Assembly: GCF_017353515.1 (NCBI RefSeq)
Contig: NZ_JAFMPY010000003.1
Coordinates: 62,001 to 126,000 of the forward strand
Length of the DNA: 64,000 bases
Reading direction: 5' to 3'
DNA from: Jiella sonneratiae
Lineage (GTDB): Bacteria > Pseudomonadota > Alphaproteobacteria > Rhizobiales > Rhizobiaceae
Shown: positions 20,432-28,929 of the stretch, piece by piece
Layout of the letters: each line of letters begins with the position of its first letter
How positions within the stretch are numbered: the stretch's first letter is position 1
Notes under the pieces: model-generated
The model's input: only the letters and a program-made list of their open reading frames with translations
Databases searched by the model: none
Told to the model about the DNA's origin: nothing
Translations under genes and position numbers: made by a program

Positions 20432-21730
20432 TCACTGGGCCTCGGCGATCGCCGCGTTGCCGAGCTTGACGATGTTGTCCATCGTCGTCTGGGCATCCTG
20501 CTTGCCGGCGAGCAGCGCTTCGAACTGCTCGTTCTCGATGTCGCGGATCTGCGGCAGGTTGGGAAGGCGGACGCCCTTGGAGTTCCCGGTCGGCTCCTTG
20601 CCCATCATCTGGGTGATCGGCGTCTCGCGCCCCGGGTTCTTCTCGTAGAAGCCGGACTTCTTGGTCTGCTCGTAGGCCGCCGTCGTCACCGGCAGATAGC
20701 CCGACTTCTCGTGCAGGCGCTGCTGGACGTCGGTCTGCGACAGGAATTTGAAGAACGCGCCGATGCCCTTGTACTCCTCGTCGGACTTGCCGCCGAAGAC
20801 CCAGAGGCTGGCGCCGCCGGGGATGGTGTTCTGCGGCGCGCTCTTGGCGTTCTCGTCGTAGGGCAGCTGGCCGATGCCGTAGTTGATGCCCGACTTGACG
20901 ACGTCGCCGAGGCCGCCGGAGGATTCCGTCAGCATGGCGCATTCGCCGGAGAGGAAGAGCTGCTTGGCCTCGGAGGTGCGGCCGCCGTAGCGGAAGACGC
21001 CTTCCTTGGCGAGGTCGGCGAGCGCCTTGAAGTGCTCGACGTAGATCGGCTCGTTCAGCTCGAGCTTCACGTCGGTGCCGGCGAGGCCGTTTTCTTCGGT
21101 GCCGTAGGGGACGTCGTTCCAGGCCGCGAAATTCTCGAGATGGATCCAGGTCAGCCAGGTCGAGGTGTAGCCGCAGTCGGACGCGCCGGACTTCTTGATC
21201 TTGCGGGCGGTCTCGAACACCTCCTGCCAGGTCTTCGGCGGATTGTCGACGTCGAGGCCGGCCTTCTTGAAAATGTCCTTGTTGTAGTAGAGGATCGGCG
21301 ACGAAGAGTTGTACGGGAAGGACAGCATGGTGCCGTCCGGCTTGGAATAATAGGCGACGATGCCGGGGAGGTACTTCGACTTGTCGAATTTCTCACCCGC
21401 CGCCTCGAGCACTTCGGCGACCGGCTTCACCGCGCCCTCGGCGCCCATCATGACGCCGGTGCCGACGTCGAAGACCTGGATGATCGCCGGGGTCTGCTTG
21501 GCGCGGAAGGCGGCGATGCCGGCATTCAGCGTCTCGGGATAGGTGCCCTTGAACACCGGGACAACCTTGTAGTCCTTCTGGCTGTCGTTGAATTCCTTGG
21601 CGAGGGTATCGACCACCTCGTTGTTGGCGCCGGTCATGGCGTGCCACCACTGCAGCTCCGTCTGGGCGAAGGCGGGCAGGGCGGTGGTCGCGGCGAGAAC
21701 GCCGGACAGAATCAGGCTGCGGATCGACAT
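20432..21730 (-). CDS. ugpB: sn-Glycerol-3-phosphate-binding protein
   Basis: The 432-residue periplasmic binding protein (solute-binding family 1) has a Sec signal (MSIRSLILSGVLAATTALPAF, cleavage after AFA near residue 22). UgpB-typical features are ELQWWHAMTGANNEVVD at the mature N-terminus, YNSSSPILYYNKDIFKKAG, and the FKFLSQTDVQQRLHEKSGYLP block. It captures glycerol-3-phosphate and glycerophosphodiesters. It is the first gene of the operon; two PhoB-box-like repeats upstream suggest induction by phosphate starvation. Confidence 0.93.
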   Translation of the reverse strand: MSIRSLILSGVLAATTALPAFAQTELQWWHAMTGANNEVVDTLAKEFNDSQKDYKVVPVFKGTYPETLNAGIAAFRAKQTPAIIQVFDVGTGVMMGAEGAVKPVAEVLEAAGEKFDKSKYLPGIVAYYSKPDGTMLSFPYNSSSPILYYNKDIFKKAGLDVDNPPKTWQEVFETARKIKKSGASDCGYTSTWLTWIHLENFAAWNDVPYGTEENGLAGTDVKLELNEPIYVEHFKALADLAKEGVFRYGGRTSEAKQLFLSGECAMLTESSGGLGDVVKSGINYGIGQLPYDENAKSAPQNTIPGGASLWVFGGKSDEEYKGIGAFFKFLSQTDVQQRLHEKSGYLPVTTAAYEQTKKSGFYEKNPGRETPITQMMGKEPTGNSKGVRLPNLPQIRDIENEQFEALLAGKQDAQTTMDNIVKLGNAAIAEAQ

Positions 21731-21779
21731 GGGGTTTCCTCTGATGCGATTGCGGTGGTCCGCTTATTGGATAGCCTGT

Positions 21780-21797
21780 GCAACAGTTTGATGACGC
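21780..21797 (-). promoter_or_regulatory. Second PhoB-box-like element upstream of ugpB
   Basis: On the minus strand GCGTCAT-CAAA-CTGTTGC has the 7-4-7 spacing of the CTGTCAT-N4-CTGTCAT pho box, with a weaker second half. It lies just upstream of a possible -10 TATCCA (21773-21768) and exactly 55 nt (five 11-nt turns) from the better element. Confidence 0.4.
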
Positions 21798-21834
21798 AGC
21801 CGCCGCAAGGCGGCGGGGCGGTCGCCAGGCCAAC

Positions 21835-21852
21835 ATGACGTTTCTATGACAC
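21835..21852 (-). promoter_or_regulatory. PhoB box upstream of ugpB
   Basis: On the minus strand GTGTCAT-AGAA-ACGTCAT matches the pho-box consensus CTGTCAT-(AT-rich 4)-CTGTCAT at 6/7 and 5/7 positions. It lies about 105 nt upstream of the ugpB start. In E. coli and rhizobia ugp is a classical PhoB target. Confidence 0.6.
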
Positions 21853-22349
21853 GCGGGCCATGTCCGCAACGTCCCGGCTGCAGGCGGCGGCGTCCACCAG
21901 CGCGCGGCCGGATCGCCGGGCACGGTTCCGATATGCCCGCGCCGCCGCACCGCCGGCGACCCGCGGCACGGCAGGTCCTGGCCGGCCCGAGTCCGCCCGC
22001 CTGGCGGGGTGGCGGGAGTGCCGGGCTAAAATCGATCCTGAATTGCAAAAAGCCCGACCGCGACGTCGGCGAAAAGCCTCAGCATTTGCATTGGGATGGC
22101 CGATCGGAATAAGCCTCCCATATGGCCTCGACACCGGTACCGTCACAGGAACGTCAAGCGCATGCGATCGCCGTCGTCATCACAGCGCCGCTGGCTGCGG
22201 CGAAAGCCGCGATGCCTGTGTGCCCGGCCGGTTACCCGCAGCGGCGGTCCGCCATCGACGACGGTACCGCCCCGACGTTTTGAACCTTGAGATCGCAAGA
22301 ACCGCGAAGGCAGGCGACAGGGCCGGTCCTTCGCGGAAAAACCGTTTGA
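21853..22349. other. Divergent intergenic region between ugpB and the sensor kinase
   Basis: About 500 nt with no convincing gene. It must hold the promoter of the kinase gene, but I could not pick out hexamers or an ECF-type GGAAC...GTT motif with confidence. Confidence 0.45.
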
Positions 22350-23879
22350 ATGATGAACGCAGGCAACCAGAACGACAGACCCGACATGCCGGCCGTGGAC
22401 CGCGAGGCGATGCGGCCGCTCGACTTCTCCCGCGTGTTCGACCTCGTCGCGACGCCGCACATGATCCTCGATCGCGACCTGTGCTTCGTCGCCGTCAATC
22501 GCGCCTACGAGCGGGTGCTGATGCGACGGCGCGAGGATCTCCTCGGCAAAAACCTCTTCGAGATGTTTCCCGAGAGCCGGGAGCCGGAAGAGCGTCTGCG
22601 CGCCTCCCTCATGACCGCTTTCGAAACCGGCGAGGCGGACACCATCGCGCTGATCCCCTACGAGATCGATCTGCCGGCCGAGCGCGGCGGCGGGCGCGAG
22701 ACGCGCTACTGGAGCGCCACGCACACGCCGATCCTCGACGACGAGGGGCGGGCGATCTTCGTGATCCAGAACACCAACGACGTGACGCCCATCGCACGGA
22801 TGGAAGCGGTCGAGCGGTCCTCGGCCCAGTCCGGCACCGCCGAGCTCGCGCTGTTCAGAAACGCCGAGGTGGTGGAGGCGGCCTATCAGCAGACGCTCGC
22901 CGAAAACGAGGAATTCCACCGGCTGTTCAGTCAGGCCCCGGGGATGATCGCGGTCTTCGAGGGCAAGGATCTCCTCGCGACATTCGTCAGCGACAGTTTC
23001 GCGCGCTTCGTCGGCCAGCGGCCGATCGTCGCCAGGCCGCTGCTCGAAGCGCTCCCGGAACTTGCCGGACAGGACTTCACGGCGATGCTGGGCGAGGCGA
23101 TCGGCGAGGCACGGGCCGTGACGCGCGAGGGCCTGAAGATCAGCCTGCGCACCGCCTCGGACGACGTCGACGGTGCGAGATACGTCGACTGCTTCTGCAA
23201 TCCCGTCCGCGACGCGCAAGGCAGCGTCTACGGCGTCTTCGTCCAGGGTGTCGACCGCACGGAAGCGACGCGCGCCGCCCATCATCAGCGCACGCTGCTG
23301 GACGAGTTGAACCACCGCGTGAAGAACACCCTCGCCACCATCCAGTCGATGGCGCGGCAGAGTTTCCGCGATCCCGGCGACATGGAGACGGCCCGCTACG
23401 CCTTCGAGGCGCGGATCATGGCGCTGAGCCGGGTCCACAACATCCTCGCCGAGCGGCGGTGGGAGGCTGTGCCGCTGACCGAGCTGTTCTGCGGCAGGGC
23501 CCAGTCGGTGGCTTGCGACCGGATCGTGCGCCGCGGCGAAGAGGTGCTGCTCTCGCCGAAGTCGGGAGTGGCGCTCGCGATCGTCATCCACGAACTGTTC
23601 GCCAACGCCCGCCAGCATGGCGCGCTCCGCGACGACGAGGGCCGTGTCGAGATCGACTGGCGGCGCGACGAGCGGGCGACGGACAGGCTCTTCCTGACCT
23701 GGCGGGAGATCCTGCCGCCCCGCGAGGCGGCGGCGCTGCGGCCGGGCGTCGGAATCCGCATCATGCGCAGCATCGCGGAAGGTGAACTCGGCGGCAGCCT
23801 CGCTCTTGATGTCGGCGATACCGGTCTCATTTGTCGCCTGGAGGTCGGCCTGCCAGAGGTCGCGGGCTTTGTTCTGTGA
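22350..23879 (+). CDS. PAS-domain sensor histidine kinase, HWE/HisKA_2 type
   Basis: The 509-residue kinase has no membrane segment, so it is cytosolic. A PAS domain covers about 25-150 (FDLVATPHMILDRDLCFVAVN), a second about 180-310. The phosphoacceptor box LLDELNHRVKNTLATIQSMA holds His322. The short ATPase domain has IVIHELFANARQHGAL (N-box) and a C-terminal GVGIRIMRSIAEGELGG. This HWE/HisKA_2 pattern is common in rhizobial light, oxygen and general-stress sensors. The stop is 10 nt before the response regulator gene. The signal is unknown. Confidence 0.9.
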   Translation: MMNAGNQNDRPDMPAVDREAMRPLDFSRVFDLVATPHMILDRDLCFVAVNRAYERVLMRRREDLLGKNLFEMFPESREPEERLRASLMTAFETGEADTIALIPYEIDLPAERGGGRETRYWSATHTPILDDEGRAIFVIQNTNDVTPIARMEAVERSSAQSGTAELALFRNAEVVEAAYQQTLAENEEFHRLFSQAPGMIAVFEGKDLLATFVSDSFARFVGQRPIVARPLLEALPELAGQDFTAMLGEAIGEARAVTREGLKISLRTASDDVDGARYVDCFCNPVRDAQGSVYGVFVQGVDRTEATRAAHHQRTLLDELNHRVKNTLATIQSMARQSFRDPGDMETARYAFEARIMALSRVHNILAERRWEAVPLTELFCGRAQSVACDRIVRRGEEVLLSPKSGVALAIVIHELFANARQHGALRDDEGRVEIDWRRDERATDRLFLTWREILPPREAAALRPGVGIRIMRSIAEGELGGSLALDVGDTGLICRLEVGLPEVAGFVL

Positions 23880-23889
23880 GGGGGCTGGC

Positions 23890-24255
23890 ATGGGGGAAGC
23901 GATAGCTGGTCTGCGCGTTTTGGTCGTGGAGGACGAGAGTCTCGTCGCGCTGCAACTCGAGGACATGCTGCTCGAGCTCGGATGCAGCGTCGTCGGACCG
24001 GCGATGCGGCTGCGCGCCGCCGAGGAACTCCTGAATTCGGCCGTCGACATCGACTGCGCCGTCCTCGACGTGAATGTCTGCGGCGAAATGGTCTATCCGA
24101 TCGCCGAGCGGCTGACCGGCATGGGCATTCCCTTCATCTTCGCCACCGGATACGGCCGCGACGGCGTCGACAAGCGGTGGACCGAGGTTCCGATCCTGCA
24201 GAAGCCCTACACGTCGGAGGACATCGGCCAGTCGCTGGCCCTCTGCCTGTCCTGA
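23890..24255 (+). CDS. Single-domain response regulator
   Basis: The 121-residue CheY-like receiver has no output domain. Acidic pocket residues sit in LVVEDES (12-18), the phosphoacceptor is Asp60 in AVLDVNV, the conserved Thr is in FATGYG, and the Lys is in LQKPYTSEDI. ATG 23890 is 10 nt after the kinase gene; longer in-frame starts lie inside that gene. It is the likely phosphorylation partner of the kinase, acting by protein contact or as a phosphate sink. Confidence 0.9.
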   Translation: MGEAIAGLRVLVVEDESLVALQLEDMLLELGCSVVGPAMRLRAAEELLNSAVDIDCAVLDVNVCGEMVYPIAERLTGMGIPFIFATGYGRDGVDKRWTEVPILQKPYTSEDIGQSLALCLS

Positions 24256-24257
24256 AG

Positions 24258-24280
24258 CGGCCCCGCCGCTCCGGGGGCCG
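24258..24280 (+). terminator. Possible terminator of the kinase/regulator operon
   Basis: CGGCCCC (24258-24264) pairs with GGGGCCG (24274-24280) just past the response regulator stop, followed by ATTTC. The T run is short, so termination is only plausible. Confidence 0.4.
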
Positions 24281-24372
24281 ATTTCGGGGCGCCTGGAAAC
24301 GCTCGCGGCATCTGCCGGAGAGCGCCCGGTGGCCTCGGGCGGCGGGCGCTTCCTGGCGCATGCCGTGGCCGG

Positions 24373-24771
24373 TCACTTGCCGGCTGCGGGCATCCATGCC
24401 GGCTTGGCGACGTCGGTAGCGGCGAATTGCGGCAGTTTCTAAGACAACTCTTCCATGTTCTTGACGTCGCTGGTAAAAAGCATGTCGTGTGTCACCAGGG
24501 TCGGCGGCACCACGACGTTGTGGTCGGGATCCTCGCCGGCGAGAAGCATGGCGAGCGCCCGCACGGGGACCGCGCCGACCAGCTGCGGATCGGTGGCGGC
24601 CGTCGCGACCCAGGTGCTCGGATCCTCGCGCGTCAGTTCGATGGCAGCGGTGAAGACGTTGGCGCTGCAGGTCCGGATGTCGAACGAAAGGCCGCAACGA
24701 AACGGCATGGGCAAGGCCGGCGAGGCAGGCGGGGCGGAGCCGGCGGAACTCTCCCACAAGCTTGCGCCCAT
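24373..24771 (-). pseudogene. Decayed C-terminal part of a sugar ABC transporter binding protein
   Basis: Read on the minus strand, CGLSFDIRTCSANVFTAAIE, then ATDPQLVGAVPVRALAMLL and NVVVPPTLVTHDMLF look like the C-terminal lobe of a periplasmic sugar-binding protein. An in-frame TAG at 24439-24441 (after NMEELS) interrupts it; the frame then continues KLPQFAATDVAKPAWMPAAG to TGA at 24373. Upstream of about 24700 no recognisable family sequence or signal peptide remains, and no transporter partner is adjacent. The frame starts at 24771 but no true start is expected. Confidence 0.6.
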
Positions 24772-24918
24772 ACGCCATGCGGCCGCCCGGCTGGCTTCTT
24801 CCCCCGCCGCTTCGCGATCCGCCGCCCGGGCGGCGCAGTCCGCCGGAGGGACGGCTTCGGGCTTCCGTACCGGCGGGTCTCCCCACCCGGCGACGCTGCC
24901 GTGCGTGTGAAACGGAAG

Positions 24919-25689
24919 CTAGACGGCGAGATACTGCATGCGCATGTCCTTGTTCTCGATGATCTCCTTGGCTGAGCCGTCGAAGACCACCTCGCCCATG
25001 TCGAGGATGATGGCGCGATCGGCGAGATGCAGGGCGGCGATGGCGTTCTGCTCGACGAGGATGGTGGTGATGCCGATCTCCTTGATCTCCTCGAGGATCC
25101 TCTCGATCTCCTTGACGATGACCGGAGCGAGCCCCTCATAGGGCTCGTCGAGGAGCAGCAGCTTGACCTCGCGGGCGAGCGCCCGGGCGACCGCCAGCAT
25201 CTGCTGTTCGCCGCCCGACATCGTCACGCCTTCCTGGTTGCGCCGCTCGGCAAGGCGCGGAAAGTGATCGTAGATACGCTCGAGCTCCCAGCCGGCCGGC
25301 GGCTCGATGCGCGCGAGCTTGAGATTTTCCTCGACGGTAAGGCCCGGGATGATCCGCCGATCCTCGGGCACGAGCTGGACGCCGGCGCGCGCCGCCTGAT
25401 AGGCCTGCATGTCGTGGAGCGCCTCGCCGTCGAGCCAGATCTCGCCGCGCTTCAACTCCGGCGAACCGGCCCTTGCGATGGTTCTGAGCGTCGATGTCTT
25501 GCCGGCGCCGTTGCGGCCGAGAAGCGCGAGGATCTCGCCATGCCGGACGTCGAAGGAGACGCCCTGGACGATGTAGCTCTCGCCGTAATAGGCGTGCATG
25601 TTCCGCGCCGAGAAGAACGGCCGGTCGGCCTCGGCCCGCGGGCCGCGCGCGGCCGGCGCCGCCTTTGCGTGGGAAAGCGTCTCGCTCAT
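24919..25689 (-). CDS. Branched-chain amino acid/amide-type ABC importer, ATPase (LivF type)
   Basis: The 256-residue ATPase has Walker A GRNGAGKTSTL near residue 56, signature MSGGEQQML, Walker B LLLDEPYEGLAP and H-loop LVEQNA, the LivF pattern. The N-terminal 25 residues (SHAKAAPAARGPRAEADRP) are a disordered extension. ATG 25689 overlaps the livG stop by 4 nt. It is the last gene of the operon SBP-livH-livM-livG-livF. Confidence 0.92.
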   Translation of the reverse strand: MSETLSHAKAAPAARGPRAEADRPFFSARNMHAYYGESYIVQGVSFDVRHGEILALLGRNGAGKTSTLRTIARAGSPELKRGEIWLDGEALHDMQAYQAARAGVQLVPEDRRIIPGLTVEENLKLARIEPPAGWELERIYDHFPRLAERRNQEGVTMSGGEQQMLAVARALAREVKLLLLDEPYEGLAPVIVKEIERILEEIKEIGITTILVEQNAIAALHLADRAIILDMGEVVFDGSAKEIIENKDMRMQYLAV

Positions 25690-26447
25690 AGATGGGCTCC
25701 CCCCAGATAGGCTTCCTGCACGCGTTCGCTGGCCTTGATCTCCTCGGGCGTGCCTTCGGCGATCACCGTCCCCTGCGCCATGACGCTGACCTTGTCGGCG
25801 AGGGAGAACACGACGTGCATGTCGTGCTCGATGATCACCTTGGTGACGCCGCGCTCGGCGATCTTCTTCAAAAGGTCGACGGTGTTGTTGGTGTCGGCCC
25901 GCGACATGCCGGCGGTGGGCTCGTCGAGCAAGAGCAGCTTCGGGTGCTGGACGAGGCACATGGCGAGTTCCAGCCGCCGCTTGTCGCCGCGCGACATCGA
26001 ATTGACGATCTGGTCGCGCTGCTGCCAGAGGTTCAGGTCGTCGAGGATGTGCTCGGCCTCTTCCCGCACCACGCGGCGCTCCCGGGCCCGGCCCCAGGCA
26101 TTGATGCGAAACGCCCCGTCGCGCTTGGCGCAGGCGGGGATCATGACGTTCTCGAAGACCGACAGGTCGCCGAAGACCTCGGGCGTCTGGAACACCCGGG
26201 CGATGCCGGCCTGGTTGATCTGGTGCGGCTTGTGGCCGAGCAGCGAGTCGCCGTCGAAGGTGACCGAGCCCTCGTCGGGGATGATCCGGCCGACGAGACA
26301 GTTGAGAAGCGTCGACTTGCCGGCGCCGTTCGGCCCGATGATGGCGTGGACGGAGCCCTTCTCGACGCTGAGATTGACGTCGTCGAGGGCTCTGAGGCCG
26401 CCGAAGCGCTTCGAGACGCCCTTGATCGACAGGAGTTCTGTGGACAT
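25686..26447 (-). CDS. Branched-chain amino acid/amide-type ABC importer, ATPase (LivG type)
   Basis: The 253-residue ATPase has Walker A GPNGAGKSTLLN near residue 38, signature MSRGDKRRLELAM and Walker B LLLDEPTAGMSRADT. The signature deviates from the usual LSYGEQR form, reading SRGDKRR, as in urea/amide-type LivG proteins. ATG 26447 lies 13 nt after livM; its stop overlaps the livF start. Confidence 0.9.
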   Translation of the reverse strand: MSTELLSIKGVSKRFGGLRALDDVNLSVEKGSVHAIIGPNGAGKSTLLNCLVGRIIPDEGSVTFDGDSLLGHKPHQINQAGIARVFQTPEVFGDLSVFENVMIPACAKRDGAFRINAWGRARERRVVREEAEHILDDLNLWQQRDQIVNSMSRGDKRRLELAMCLVQHPKLLLLDEPTAGMSRADTNNTVDLLKKIAERGVTKVIIEHDMHVVFSLADKVSVMAQGTVIAEGTPEEIKASERVQEAYLGGAHL

Positions 26448-26460
26448 GCGCGGCCTTTCC

Positions 26461-27696
26461 TCAGTGTCCGCCGCCGGCGGGCGCGGGCGTGGGCGAGGCG
26501 CCGCCGCGGCCGCTGCGGAAGCGGGAGGCGATCCGCCTCACGCCTTCCATGATCCCGCCCGGCAGGAAGATCACGACGATCATGAACAGGAGGCCCAGCG
26601 TCAGCTGCCAGCCCTCGCCGACGAAGGGGCTGGTGATCGCCACCATGAAGTCCTGCAGCCCGGTCGGCAGGAAGTCGAAGGTGCGGTGCAGGACGCCCTC
26701 GTTGAACGAGGAGAAGATCTGCTCGAGATATTTCATCACCGCCGCGCCGATCACCGGGCCGAGCAGCGTGCCGACGCCGCCGAGAATGGTCATCAGCACG
26801 ACTTCGCCCGAGGCGGTCCACTGCATCCGGTCGGCGCCGGCGAGGGGATCCGTCACCGCGAGAAGGCCGCCGGCGAGCCCGGCATACATGCCGGAGATCA
26901 CGAAGGCGGCGAGCAGATAGGGCCGCGTCGCAAAGCCGGTGTAGTTCATGCGGTTCTGGTTCGACTTGATGGCGAACAGCATCAGGCCGAAGGTCGAATT
27001 GCGGATCCGCAGCGTCAGGAAGAAGGCGAGGATCAAGAGCACGGCGGAAAAATAGAAGCCCGGCCAGCCCTGCAGTTCCATGCCGAAGAGTTCCGGCACG
27101 CCGCGTCTCGCGACCCCGCCGAACATCGCGTCGAGGACGCGCGGGTCCGAGATGGTCACCTGCAGGCCGGTCTCGCCGTTGGTGATCGGCGTGAGCACCG
27201 AATAGGCGAGGTTGTAGGACATCTGCGCGAAGGCGAGCGTGAGGATCGAGAAGTAGATGCCGGAGCGCCGCAGGCTGACGAAGCCGATCAGGAGGGCGAA
27301 GACGCCGCCGACGACGATGGCGAAGGCGAGGGCGATCAGCGCGTTCATCGACAGCAGCTTGAACATCCAGACGGCGGCGTAGGAGCCGGCGCCGAGAAAG
27401 GCCGCATGGCCGAAGGAAAGGTAGCCGGAGAAGCCGAAGAGGATGTTGAAGCCGAGGGCGAAGATCCCGAAGATCGCGAATTTCTGCAAAATGTCCGGAT
27501 AGCCCGCGCCGATCGGCGCCAGCCAGATCGGCATGGTGAGGATCGCCGCGGCGAAGACGGCGACGAGCAGCCAGTCGCTGCGGCTGGAGGCGAGGAAGCC
27601 CCGCATGCCGTCGCCCCGCGGCGCGTGGCTTTCCGCCGGGCTCTCACCCATCCCCTCACCCGGGTTCTCTTGCGACGTCATGACACTCTGGCTCAT
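26461..27696 (-). CDS. Branched-chain amino acid/amide-type ABC importer, permease (LivM type)
   Basis: The 411-residue permease has about ten predicted helices and the LivM core [18 protein letters not shown] near residue 85 and [19 protein letters not shown] near residue 300. The first 35 residues are a polar extension ([19 protein letters not shown]) absent from shorter LivM proteins. ATG 27696 is 3 nt after the livH stop. Confidence 0.9.
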   Translation of the reverse strand: MSQSVMTSQENPGEGMGESPAESHAPRGDGMRGFLASSRSDWLLVAVFAAAILTMPIWLAPIGAGYPDILQKFAIFGIFALGFNILFGFSGYLSFGHAAFLGAGSYAAVWMFKLLSMNALIALAFAIVVGGVFALLIGFVSLRRSGIYFSILTLAFAQMSYNLAYSVLTPITNGETGLQVTISDPRVLDAMFGGVARRGVPELFGMELQGWPGFYFSAVLLILAFFLTLRIRNSTFGLMLFAIKSNQNRMNYTGFATRPYLLAAFVISGMYAGLAGGLLAVTDPLAGADRMQWTASGEVVLMTILGGVGTLLGPVIGAAVMKYLEQIFSSFNEGVLHRTFDFLPTGLQDFMVAITSPFVGEGWQLTLGLLFMIVVIFLPGGIMEGVRRIASRFRSGRGGASPTPAPAGGGH

Positions 27697-27699
27697 CGC

Positions 27700-28713
27700 T
27701 CAGGCCTCCATCACGCCGCGGCGACCCATCAGGCCGCGCGGCCTGACGAGCAGGATCACCACGGCGACGAGATAGATGATGATCTGGTCGATGCCCGGAA
27801 AGATCGCCTTGACCTCGGTCATCGAGGCGAAGGACTGCAGAATGCCGAGCAGGAAGCCGGCGAACACCGCCCCGACCAGCGAGCCCATGCCCCCGACCAC
27901 GACGACGACGAAGGACAGCACCAGGAATTCCATGCCGAGATGGTAGTTCGGCGCGAGGATCGGCGTGTACATGACACCCGCAAGGCCCGCCACCACGGCG
28001 GCGATGCCGAAGACGATGGTGAACTTTCGGCCGATGTTGATCCCGAGCAGACCGACGGTCTCGCGGTCGGCCATGCCGGCGCGCACCACCATGCCGAAGG
28101 TGGTCAGCTGCAGGAAGGCGAAGACGACGGCGATGACGGCGAGCGAGAACAGGAAGTAGACGATCCGCCACATCGGATAGCTGATGTTCGGCAGGCCGAA
28201 GAGGGCGCCGATGTCCGCGCTGCCGGCCAGCGCCGGCGGCGCCGTGATCGGGATCGGATTGGCGCCGAAGAAGTATTTGACGATCTCCTGCAGGACGATC
28301 GCGAGGCCGAAGGTGACGAGGATCTGTTCGGCGTGGCTGCGCTTGTAGAAGAAGCGGATCAGGCCGCGCTCCATGGCGAAGCCGACGAGCAGCATGACCG
28401 GCACGGCGAGGAGGATCGACAGCGGCACCGCCCAGGCGACGATCGCCTTGCCGGCGTCGCCGTACCAGATCTCCAGATAGGGGATCTCCTTGTAGGCCTC
28501 GAAGAAGGTGACGCTTTCGTCGCGCACCCGCTCCGAGATCGTCAGGATCCGCACGAATGTCACCGAACAGAAGGCGCCGAGCATGAACAGCGCGCCGTGG
28601 GCGAAGTTGACGACACCGAGCGTGCCGAAGATCAGCGTGAGCCCGAGGGCGATCAGCGCATAGGCGCCGCCCTTGTCCAGGCCGTTGAGGATCTGAAGTA
28701 TGATGGCGTCCAT
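27700..28713 (-). CDS. Branched-chain amino acid/amide-type ABC importer, permease (LivH type)
   Basis: The 337-residue permease begins MDAIILQILNGLDKGGAYAL, and has LTLIFGTLGVVNFAHGALFM and FVVVVVGGMGSLVGAVFAG, the LivH signatures. An insertion of about 40 residues after the second helix (ERVRDESVTFFEAYKEIPYL) is longer than in E. coli LivH. ATG 28713 is chosen because residues upstream in frame are low-complexity. A stem-loop and 216 nt separate it from the binding-protein gene. Confidence 0.9.
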   Translation of the reverse strand: MDAIILQILNGLDKGGAYALIALGLTLIFGTLGVVNFAHGALFMLGAFCSVTFVRILTISERVRDESVTFFEAYKEIPYLEIWYGDAGKAIVAWAVPLSILLAVPVMLLVGFAMERGLIRFFYKRSHAEQILVTFGLAIVLQEIVKYFFGANPIPITAPPALAGSADIGALFGLPNISYPMWRIVYFLFSLAVIAVVFAFLQLTTFGMVVRAGMADRETVGLLGINIGRKFTIVFGIAAVVAGLAGVMYTPILAPNYHLGMEFLVLSFVVVVVGGMGSLVGAVFAGFLLGILQSFASMTEVKAIFPGIDQIIIYLVAVVILLVRPRGLMGRRGVMEA

Positions 28714-28879
28714 CGAGCCTACCAGGGTGCCTTCCGGCGAAGGGGGGATGGTCTGATCAAGGCGGCGGCGAACCGTCGGGTCCGGGGCGGGGCCGCCGGC
28801 CACCGGCCCGCGCGGGTGGTCAGCGGCGCGCCCGCCCGAATGCCCTGCCCGTGATGCCCGCGATGCCCGGGCGAACACT

Positions 28880-28909
28880 CGGGCGGGCGGCGTTTCCGCC
28901 ACCCGCCCG
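28880..28909 (-). other. Intercistronic stem-loop after the Liv-type binding protein gene
   Basis: A 13-bp stem (28880-28892 with 28897-28909, one G-U) is closed on the minus strand by a GAAA tetraloop, 20 nt past the binding-protein stop. No T run follows. It is well placed to stabilise the upstream message. Confidence 0.7.
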
Positions 28910-28929
28910 AAGCTTCTTGCGGGCCTTCG

